From: Branchiostoma floridae | Lineage: Eukaryota; Chordata; Leptocardii; Amphioxiformes; Branchiostomatidae | Reading direction: 5' to 3' | DNA: 64,000 nucleotides | Assembly (NCBI RefSeq): GCF_000003815.2 | Contig: NC_049987.1 | Location: forward strand, 19,936,614 to 20,000,613 | Part shown: piece by piece, positions 23,801 through 35,800 of the stretch | Numbering within the stretch: position 1 is the stretch's first letter | How the letters are laid out: each line of letters starts with the position of its first letter | Made by a program: the position numbers and the translations under genes | Notes under the pieces: model-generated | The model's input: the letters and a program-made list of their open reading frames with translations, nothing else | Databases searched by the model: none | Told to the model about the DNA's origin: nothing

Positions 23801-26800
23801 TAACAGTATTTTAAATAATATACTATTAGACATAATTTTCAGCAATAGCATTGATAGAACAACTGAGTATTTAAAATACTATAACATAATTTACAACCAT
23901 AAGATAATCACAGCGTTCTAAATGCTTCCTAATCTTGAGCGTTCTACATTGGCGGTCGCTACAATACAGGAACATTTACAAGATTAAATTTGATGAGGTT
24001 TTCATTTACATATCAATCCTTTTCTTATTTATTAAGATTCTCCATATACATAGACAATGGAGGGTATGGCGCAACCGGCGTCAGAAGACGCATTTTCAAA
24101 GCAGCTATACAGAAATCATAACAATGATACAGCAAATAATAATACATATAGATACAATATAAGAACAAATAGCGTAAATCAACTTAACAACACACATACA
24201 TTATTAAGTCAAATCTATAGAATAGTCATTAGATAGGACGAATAAGCGTGGCCTTGTAGCAAGGCAGGTGGCGCAACCGTAAGACAATGACCACGTGTAA
24301 GTCTGCTCTAAGCTGAAGGTTTGTCGGTATCTATTTAGCAATGATGAGGAAAGTTTTCGTTTAAAGGCAGTCACGTCAGGCGGGCTTGTGGCTGTAGCTC
24401 CCAGCCCTCTGTTTTCAACATCAAGTTTGTTCCAAATCGTGATACGTCGTGGTGTAAATGAGGAGGCAAATGAAGATGATTTTACTCTCTGAGGGACTAA
24501 CTTGTGTGCCCTTGAACTACGTGGTGTTCTTGAAAGGAATCTGCTTGGAGATTACCCCGGCCGGGCCCCTTTGTGGAAATGTGACGCTGGCCTTAAGCTA
24601 AGGGCACAACCAGCCATACGTGTTTTTGTCCGTACGTTTTTTTTTTAGGCCACATCCGCCACGCTTTTTCTGAAAACGTGGGGAAGGAATGGCAAGAGCA
24701 GGGAGGGAGTACGTCTCAACGCACGTCACTCGCACGGTTGCGCAAGGTGTAAGTATGTGGTCTGCACGCCACGCCTGGCCGTGAGCGGTTAAGTGCATCG
24801 TTCGTTGCGCAAGTTGTAAGCGAGTTGAAGTAACGATCTCTGTACGATTGCCAAGTTGCGCATGCCGTATACAGGCCGTAATAACACAAGCTGCTTACGT
24901 ACGGTTTCCTTACTAACATGAATTGGCTGTACAGGGCACGCACGTCGCCCGTACTGGCTCGTAAGGTGGCTGAATCCGCAGCCCGAATGCAGAGAAAATT
25001 TTACATGCACGTAAAGTGCTACGGCGTGTCTGCGTGCTCCCAAATACGTTGGATTCCGTAGGAATTCAAACGGAGGTGGTACCTACCACGTACGGATTCC
25101 CCAAAAAAGCCCTCGTTTTTGCACGTAGACAGCACACAGTTGCACATACTTCGGGTTGTGCCCTTAGCTTTACCAGATCAATAGCGAGAGAATATAGTGA
25201 CGGTACTGTCGTAATAATCTGTTACTACCAGCTGTCCACCCTGTGTTAATGCCACACCGTATGAGCTGAACATGTTGGTAGCGGCGCGGCGAACGTACCG
25301 CCCGTCCCGGGTAAACATCTCCACCGTCCCGCCGGACCCGGTCCCCACCAGAACGTTTCCCGAACTGTCCGTACGGATCCCATCGACCACAACTCTCTCA
25401 TCGATATTTGCCTCAACCTCACCAATTCTGTCATCGCCAAAACTAGACAGGTAGTGACCAGTGTTGTTATAGACAAACACACGTGTTTCCCCCCAGTGGT
25501 CGGACAAAAACAGGTTCCCCTCCCGTCCCACAGCGACCCGTCCGGGATACTCCGGGCCTTGCTCCGTCCTAAACTTACGAACGACAGTCCCGTTGTAATG
25601 CAGTAGCTTAACTTCACCATAATCCCCCCAGAACTCTGTTACTACGACAAGATTACGGAGTGCGTCCGTGGTGATGCCACAGAAAGAATTGTTGGTGTAT
25701 GTTGCACGAAGCGTTGCAAGGTGAGCCCCCATTTTTGTATACCGAACGATGAACCCTGTCACATCGTCGTTTTTATCCCCAAACACCCACAGGTGACCCT
25801 CCCCGTCAATGGAAATGTCCTCTGGTTCTATCGTCTCGGAGGATTCTCCGGAAATAACGGCAGGAAAATGGCGGAGGTAAACGCCCGTCATGTTGAAGAC
25901 TTGAACTCGCCTATTGTAGGTGTCAGCTACAAATATCCCGTTGCTAGGAGACACGACAACAGCCCTTGGTCCATCTAACTGGCCCGGTTCTTCACCTTCT
26001 CCACCGAAAACAATCGTCGTCTGTTCGAGCTCTTTATCTTCGTTCTCTGTGGAAAATTAAAGATAAAAGAATTGTTAATGGGGCAGATTATATTTTCGCT
26101 CGTGTTTAGAAAACAAATTTAGTGTTTTCTGTTTCCCATATGTTTTCGTTTTCAACAGTGCTATTGTTGATGGAATGCATATGATGGGTATCATGAAATG
26201 TTGTCATTGGGCCGGGATTGGTGGTATCTCACTGCACTTGGGGTGCGGCACTGTGTGGTTCTAAAGATTACTCAATGAGTTTCAGAGATAAAGAACGAAT
26301 TTCCTTACGTTTTGTGTATTATGCTGTCTTCTAAGTCATACCTTTTACGGATTACGTAATATTTAAATTATGTGTGCGGTAACAGTGCCGCAGTAAACAA
26401 ACCCCGCAGTGGCGCAACGGTGCCCCCAGTGCAGTGAGATGCCACCTTATGACAAGGCAGGTGTGTGTCCCAAATCGTCATCCTTTCATCCAACACAAAG
26501 CTCGGTAAATAAAACTTTTAAACGTCAGCACATGCACCCAAATAGATATTCACTGTTGCAGCTGGTTTACCATTTTACACAAAAGACTGATGTTACTGAT
26601 ATGTCATATTTGTCTTGAAATTTGCTATTTTTGACGAAGTATTACCTGCATTGCTGGTTGTTGGTGATGACGTATAGTCCATCTGCAGGGTTGCGTCATC
26701 TGTAGTTGTGTCTGTGAAGGTGGGGCTTGTAGTTTTAGCTGTGAAAGTAGGCTGTGTCCATGTCTGAGGAGAAAAGAAATAAATCTAGAAAGTCCATTAC

Positions 26801-29800
26801 AAATTTAGCATATGCACGAGAATTGAACGTTTCAATGAACATCAACCCTCATCTTCTATTCTTCAAAGTGCCTTGTTCTTAGTTCATCTAAGGCCTATAT
26901 GGGGCGGAAGGTGCACTCTCACTGGACGTGGAGCACGCTTGCGGCATTGTTGCGTTCGTTCACTGCGTCACTGTTTCGTTATTTTCTGGTATTTTTTATA
27001 ATTCAGATATTGCGTAATACGTAAAAGTATGACATAGAAGACGACAAAATACACAATAAGTAAGAAAATTCGTTCTTTATCTCTGAAATTCGTTTAGTAT
27101 CTTCCGAACCCAGCAATGCCGCAAGCGTGCCCCACGTCCAGTGAGAGTGCACCTGGAGACATGGACCCTAGCAAAGTTTCTAGCAAAAAAAAAAACTGAA
27201 CACTTTCGACACCCAATGCCTCAGAAGGCTAGAGGGCTATGGCAAGATTTCATTCCCAATGAGTCTATCCGCCTTACAACAAAACAGGTGTGGCGTCGGG
27301 CGTGGCGTAACTGGTAGAGCTTTCGGCTCGGAATCTATGGGTCCTGAGTTCGATTCCCACCGTGCCCCCGACGTTGTGCCCTTGGGAAAGGCACTTTACA
27401 CGACTTTCCTTCTGTCTGTACCGTGTATGTGGCATTGTTAATATAAGTTACAAAAACTTGAGTGCAGTGCCACATCGTCCTCGTCTGTCCAAAAGCAAAT
27501 AGAAAAAAAAAAAACAGGTGCCAATCAGTGCCAGAATTGTCAAACAACGGATGGCTTTCTTAGGACATACGTCCAGAGCTATCCCCACACAAGAGTTTAT
27601 CAAACTGCCTTCAGATCCTGATCCACCGTGGAAGCGCCCTCGAGGCCATCCAAGGGGCAGAAGGGAAGATCAAGTCTTCAACACACTTCAGGGCCTGGGG
27701 TCTCCAGATCCAACTGGACTGTTTTCAGTGCAGAACAACGTGGCGAGAACTGTCTGAACTGTCTGTAGTCGCCACGCATCAAATTATGATGCAAGCGATC
27801 GATTTATCGATCATGCCTAGTATAGTAAGTTCACAATATGTGGTAGTACTGTCAAGATATACAACTTACGGTTATCATGTGATTGTTCTCTTTCCCTGGT
27901 AGGAAGGTTGCAATAATCAGAGCTGACAGAACCGTCATCACCGTCACCACCACTCCCGTAGTGATGACGCACCCCAAGCAAGATCGAGTCAGGACGCACG
28001 TGTAGCCTGAAAAGCGGAGTAAGAAAGAAAACCCGTTCTAAATCGCACAACTGCCTTGTAACAAATTATACAAAATCTTCACGTATAGGACTACACCTTA
28101 AGCACTCTCACTGCACTTGCGTCAAGCTTGCGTCACTGCGGGATTCGTTCACTGCGTCACTGTTTTGTTACTTTCTCTGATTTTTTATAATTTAGATATT
28201 ACGTAATACGTAAAAGTATGACTTTGAAGAGGATAAAATACACAAAATGTTAGAAAATGCGTTTTTTTAATCTCTGAAGTTCGTTGAGCAATTTTCGAAC
28301 CCCGCAGTGACGCAAGCTTAACGCAAGTGCAGTGATAGTACACCTCAACACCCACCTGCCCTTGGTTGTGCAACATTATGGGCGTACATGGGGTTTAAGC
28401 GTAACCCGTTCCCGCTGTACATGGCGTTGGGGCGCAGACCGCCCGCTTTGTCATCCACAGCCTCTGTAGAAGAGATCGAAACAGGAGAAAAGATGCACGC
28501 TGACTGTCTTTTTTGATAGTGCCACATTCTTCTTCTGTTTCCGAACAAGCCGTACCTATGACCCTACGTATGAACTATAAGCAAGGCGTCAGTTAACCTT
28601 AAATATCTATATTTGGCCTGTCACGAAGATCAGATAACATGGATTAAAAGACTATCAAAAAATGATTGAAAGGAATTTTCGAGGTTGCAAAATCCTCGAA
28701 CAGGAATGATCCAAAACTTGTGATAATGGACGGATTCACTTTGATGACGTTACGGTTATTTCATCAAAATATTTCCTGATTTATTCATGGATTTTTAAAA
28801 CCACATATTAAATAGTGGTCACTAATTTGTTATACTCCTTTCCACTTGGACGACGCTCTTGCCGCCTTCTCTCTGTGACCTAGTCTTTTATAGATCGCTC
28901 AACGAATTGTATAGAAAAGAAACGAATCTCTTTACACTTTGTGTGTTTTGTTGTCCTCTCAATCACACTTTTATGTTTTGTGTGAAAGAGAGGATTACAC
29001 ATATTCTATTTAGGTCGCAGTGAGAGCGCAACGCGATCGCCGTCCAGTGGAAACTAGTGCTAAAGGGGGGGGGGGCTTACTGTGACAAAATTGACTAACC
29101 GACAGTGCTTCCAGGCTGAGAACTGTCGGCACAACGGCCAGTCGGTGTTTGGGTCTCATAGTGTCCATCCTGTACATCATAAGCAACGGCGTACGGTTGG
29201 ACGTCACAGGCATCGTCTTGGTCATGACCGTTTGTTTGGCCGTCCAACTGATACCTGACAGCATACGGACGGATGCACTCATCGCTTGATACGGCTCTGT
29301 TTCCGCTTCTGGGATTGTTGACAGAACGACCAGTCGGTGTTTGGTTCTCAGAATGTCCATCCTGTTCGTCATAAGCAACTGCGTACGGTTGGACATCTTG
29401 TTCACCGTTTGTTTGGCGGTCACGGCAATAAGCAACTGCGTACGGTTGGATGAAATCATCGTCTGGCGAGGGTGTGTTTTTTGCTTTCTGATCAGACCTT
29501 TCAGTGTGCTTTGACTGTTTGATGACAATCTTTGGTCGAGTTTCAGCCTCGTCTTCCACTTCATTTACATTTTCGACTTCGATATGTGACCTGTCCTCAC
29601 TGGCATCATTGGCAATACCGCATTGGTAAGCAATGGCTGGTGTTTTGAGGGAGGTGCCCTTCAGCTGGTAGTGTATTTCGTTGACTGCGTTACAATTGTC
29701 AGTATTGTAGATGTATTTGGACGGGTTTTCTTCTCTTTCTATCACTGGGTTGTCAGCGTAGAGTGTTTGATTCTGTTCCGCGTTGTCAACGTGTATATAT

Positions 29801-32800
29801 GGAGTGCGCATTGCCGGTAGAGATCGTCTTTTAATGTAAAGTGCTTGATTCTCGTCACTTTTGCCAATCTGTGTGTAAGAAGTGCAGATAATTGGTAACG
29901 ATAAACGTCCTGCGCCGTTGTTAGAGCTGCAAAAAGGTCTATCATCCTGGTCAGAATTTTCAGCCGGAGCGTTGCTGCGGTTGCCCGGCAAAGGGTCTTC
30001 CACGTGGCCCGATGAGATGCCCTCCTGCGCTTCTAGACTGGCCGGGATCCCGTGGAGCTGGGGCCGGGTGTCTTGCTGATCCACAGGCTGTTTGACGGTC
30101 TCTGGTCGAGATCCACTCTGGTCGAGGTTTTTATCTTGGTTCTGGACATCACGGAACTGGACATCTGGGCTGTCCACAATGGCACTATTGATATCTCCAA
30201 GGATGCCCTGACGACCCACAAGATCTGTTGCAGTGTCAGAAGAGTCACGGTCCATGTTGTCGGGTATTTCATGACTATTGTCGCTGGCAAAATCGTCTGC
30301 TGTGTTGTTAATTCCATCCATCGTATGCCTGAGTCAAAGCAGTGTTGGAAGCATTAAAACTTTTAATTTTCTGTATCATTCGAACTTTTTGATATCGTTA
30401 AAAGATGAGGTCTACAGAGAAAGCCCACCGTACTGCTGTGTGATTTTTTGATAAGTTGTCATTCATTCATTCATTCATTTCCTTTCCTTCTTTTATTCCT
30501 CCACATATTTGGTCAATATGATACGACACCTCTTACATTGATACCAGCACACCCTAGAATAAATTAATCGCAACGAAAATGTCCTCTGATTTACAGTCAA
30601 ACCTGTATAAGAGGCCACCGCTGCATAGTGGCCACCTGACCATGCAGTCATTTTTTGTCGGTCCCTTTGATTTTTCCCATTGACTTAAGCATTACGAAAT
30701 ACTTAGTAATCTATAGCGGCCACCTGTCCAACGGATACACGATTTCCGGTCTCTTAGATACAGAAATACTGCCTATTGCGACCGTACAGCAGCTGAACGT
30801 AACCCTGCGCTGGGTTTGAGTGCAAGTCTTTTTCGGCGAATTTACCAACATTTCGCAGGCAATATCGATCATTTTCGGTAGATTTGACTATCGCAGACAA
30901 TCGAGACAATGTTACTTGGTGAGAAAGATACGTTGGTACGAAAAACATGTGTAACACATTGCTCGGAGTCAACGAGCATTGAATAACATTTTTTCTATAG
31001 TGGCCACATGTCTATAGTGGCCACATGTCTCCAGTCCCTTAAGTGGACAGGTTTGGCTGTATTCATATAATTTGACGTGCATGAAATCCCAGGTTCCGCT
31101 TAGAGACTCTTTTTATATCCACGCTGATCTGTCAGCTTTTGAAGCGAAAAATAAGGGCGAGATTGGTACCGGTCGGGACTTCAAAGGAATGATCTTAGCT
31201 TGTTCCGCAAGCCGTAACAAATCTTCAAGTATAGGAAACCGGTTGTACAGTGGGTGCAGGTTGTTTATGACTGGACTGATAAATTTCCTCCACCTACAAG
31301 GGACCAACCCCTACAAGTTTCGATTGTTGTGTTTTTCTAATGTAGTCGACTTGTGGCTGTCCTAAAAAGAGATCAATCCAAGTAATCTCCAAGCAGATCC
31401 TATGGTAGCATAACTATGATAAGACAGTGTCAAAAGCTGGCAAAGGAATTAGCCAGCTTTGGAGTGTGTATGGCTAGGAAAAACACTCCCATACGCCTAG
31501 GCCGGCTAATTTCCTTTTCAGACTTTTGATACTATATATTGTGCTACCGTAGGATCTGCTTGAAGATTACAATTTGAGATGAAATCTTAGTAGATTTATG
31601 AAAAATGTAACGCTAGTTCACCTTTATCCGTGGGATTACCTATGTCCGTCTTTTCCAAAAACAGGTTATTCATGGATGTTAAGTCGACCTACGGTGATTT
31701 CAAAATGCTATGTTTGAAATATTGCAGTTTGAAACGACTTTCCGTTGACTCGATATCCATGACTACCATGTTTGTTTTTAAACAACGGATATAGGTTGCC
31801 CCTCGGATAAGGGTAAACTAGCGTTATAATTAGCCTTTCCTAATTAATAACCGAACAACATTTTGGCTCAATGGGCTCAATAATTAAGTTTTGGGATTCA
31901 GAAAAAAATATTGCTAGCAGAACCGGAACACTCTTCTTTGTACAGTATTTTCGTGAAAAACAAATAGAATAAGTAAAATATCCTAGAAATATATATAGCT
32001 ATGTACAGAGGCGCCTCCGGAGATTGAATGAAAAAGCACATACCAACACAACATCAGCTTAACACAAGGGGAGGGGGGTGGGCACGAAACAACTAACAGC
32101 ACAAACAAAAGATAACACACCAGGTCCCAAAACGCAAAAGTAGATAAAAACAGTTAATTATCATATTCAAAATTGTCAGGGAAACCCCAAACAGTTGCTC
32201 TGCGACGTCAACTGTTCCAGGACCAGGAGAAAACAATAACTGCACTACAAACAATGCCTTTTCTTGTTTTGTCTTGAACAAAAAAAAATGATCTTTCAGC
32301 TGGAATATTATTTTATTTACAAGAATCCCTGTTTTGAAAAAAAAGATACAGAAACCCGTATTTTTCTTGTGCTAAGAATTTTCTTCTTATGGCTGGTGGA
32401 CCAAAACTTCTAGAATAGTGTTCTTCGGGTAAAAAGCTATTTCTATATAATTCTAAAACTTGCATGCTGAATAATGAATGTCTTCTGAATGAGATTTTTG
32501 TACTAAGATTGAGATTATCGTACCAGAAATACCTTTCTGCCTCCCAGATTAAATTTCTTACACGAAGAATGTCTTTCTTGCATGAAGATTGAGATTCCTT
32601 TGACAGAAATACATTTCTCTCGCCAAGATCGAATTTCTTACACCACGAAAAATTTTCTTGCAATAAGATTGAGGTTGTCGTACCAGAAATACCTTTATGT
32701 CTCCAAGAATGAATTCTTACACGAAAAATGGCTTACCTGCATGAAGATTGGAATTTGGAGTACCTTTCTGTCTCCAAGACTTAACGTCTTGCAACTTTAA

Positions 32801-35800
32801 ACCTAGAAACAGTTTCTTCAACTAAGATTGATATTCGTAAATCAAGAATACAAAGAATACAAATCAATGTTAATCGTCATGTAGATGCATCCCAATCATA
32901 TGTATTATCATCAATAACGAAAAATAACCTACCCTATATCTGCTTGGGGATAAGCGGATAACCAAATTCTGAAACCGCGTTGCCTGTTTCATAATATCGG
33001 AAATAAAGGCCCTGGGGTGATTTCTGAGATTGTTACATCAATTATAACAAAAGCTACTGCGAGAAGAAAGGAAAGTGCATAATTTCACCATCGAATACAG
33101 ACGACATGCCAAACCACATACGAATGCGGCGAATGGAACATAGAGATATGGGTGCGAACAATCAACACATAAACCGTTCACAATACTTTGTCAACGGAGG
33201 TTACCCTCCAGTCACAAAGTTAACAGCAGCTACTGCGAGAGGGAAGGAACGTACATCATTTCAATACCGAGTACCGAGTACAGACGACATGCAAAACCAC
33301 ATACGAATGCGGCAAATGGAACATAGAGATATTGATACGAACACTCAACGTATAAACCGCGTCACAGAGTAATAAAAGACAGTCATTGCAACAGCTAGAC
33401 AACAACAAGAACAAACCCCACCTCATGCTAAACATTCTTCTGATCCACGCCAGATGATTTTGTACTAAAATGGAAGAATGCAGAATTCTCCTTCATACCA
33501 TACATGCACATACGTGTTGCTGTCATCACAGTAACGTGTCAGACATCGGTGGATACCACCTTTTCTCGAAACCTCGTCAAGGTAAGAAAGGTGAAGAGGT
33601 TGCCATTTATGTCAACAGCAACCTCACCTCACCTTGTAGTAACTACCTTACCAGTAGAATAGTCTCAATGGCCGGAGGGGCAGCAATACAATCCACAGAT
33701 TCTGAAGTCTTCTACGCCCTGTGGTTTTCAGCCCGACAACAACATTCGGGCACAAATCGTTGATGTGTTGTGTCAATTCATTGTCGTCCAAGGGAGCTGA
33801 CCAGTGGTGTGCGCTGTTTACAATCCGCTGGGATCATTGTATAGCGGAGACCTTATCAACCACCTGGTGACTGTGGACGAGCTACGGTCGGTTTCGCTTG
33901 ATGTACGAATCTGTGTTGCTGGGGATTTCAACAAAACAGATCTCTATGATCTCTAGATATGCAGCGGAAATCACTTTCGACGAATTGTGGACGTACATTC
34001 GAGGCTACTCTGGACTGTCTGATAACAAACCTCGGCCACCCGTACATCCAACCATCTCTCACCGCTGGGCCGAATCTGTCTTCTGTTTAATATGAAATAG
34101 CTTAGTCATAGTACTCGCTTTGCTATATTTTAATTTCAAGTCAGACAAAATCTAAGACATTAACTCCAATTTTTTTAAGAAATTGCCTTTGGTAAATCTG
34201 ACAGGTTGAACAGCAGCAAATATCATTTCCTTCTCACTAAATGGGCAGGAAATATCAGAAGAATGGATCTATAGGAGAGTGAAGAACATGCGAAGAACAT
34301 TTCATAGAAACATTATGTGACCTAGATATCTGGAGAGTCCCGGCGAATGTTGTGGTTTATTTTTGAGGGAAAGAAGTATGTTGGATTTAAGGGGGGAGGG
34401 GGTACTGGTACAGAAAATCCAGGTACAGGTATAGTTCAGGTCCAGAGGATCAGGTCCAGGTCCAGACCTGAACCTGATTATCTGTGAAATGTTGTGAATG
34501 GGTGATACTCAAAACTATGGTCCATTTCAAGGAATAAGTTTGGTGGAGTATCCGACTCCCACTTGCGTTTTAAAATCATATCGCTATATAAGCAATGCTA
34601 ACTGTAAAAAACTTAGTAGCAATGATGATAAACTGTACTCCTCTTCGTCCCTGTTGTTTTCTTGGACCCCAAATCGTGTGCCCGCATACATAAGACAGTG
34701 TTTTTCTTTTACCTACAGGCATAGACTGCGTTGTACCCGGAAGTTGGTCATCCTATCGGGGAACAGTTAATCTGACCCAATCAGACAAGACGTGTCAGCG
34801 CTGGGACAGTCAGACACCACACGAACACAAGTACACACCTTCTGACTATCCGGCATCCGGACTGGAGCAGAACTACTGCCGGGAACCGGAAGGTAACGAA
34901 CCCAGACTTTGGTGCTACACCACGGATCCCGACACGAGATGGAACTATTGTGACGTGCCATTCTGTGGTAAGATTTGATTAAAGCTTATGAGTGTTTGTT
35001 TGCCTGTAAGCCATTATGAGCCAATTAACTGTAAACTTTGGTCCCCTGTACCCTGGCATTACAACCGAATGACCTGAAATTTTGCACAGAGGTTTTCTGA
35101 TCATATATTCATTTAGATTCAATAACACCGTACAACAAAATGCTTCACTTTGCAATTATGGGCCAGTTTTTGACCCAGAAAGTACATTTCTGGCTTCTGT
35201 ACTCTGGTTTTAAAATCAAATGACCTAAAATTTGTCTATGAGTGACTGTGTTCATGCCTTTTATTGTTACCTAACTTACTGGCTGCCCCGCATGAACCTT
35301 AGCCCACATTGACAATCGTTTGTTTGTTTGTTTGTGAATTAGCACTCCCCCAAGAAAAAAATATCGATGCACCTAGATGCCAAAGTTCGGGAATAATTTC
35401 TTCTATGGATAGCTTCTTTATTTACACCAAGACATACATATAACCACAGCCAACGTTTCGGTAACCGGCTGTGTACAGCTTTTCAACACTGCAGCAAGGT
35501 GTCACTGCTAACAAACGCAAAGAAGTGTCATACATGCGGTCCTAAACGTAAAGTCCGGAATAGAACAAGCTTGTGTTCCCTTGAGAAAGGTACGAGACGG
35601 TCACAGAAACGTCGAGTGTGATTTTATGTATTGATTGCTATCCATTCCTTTAGCTTTAGCATGCTGAATGATGCGTATTTCTTTTCACAATGTAGAGACA
35701 GGGTGGTGTTTTGGTAATGACTTCCCCTGCGATGACGGCGTGTGCATCAACGGCACTTGGACGTGCGACGGCGAGGCAGACTGTCCGAACGGAGAGGACG

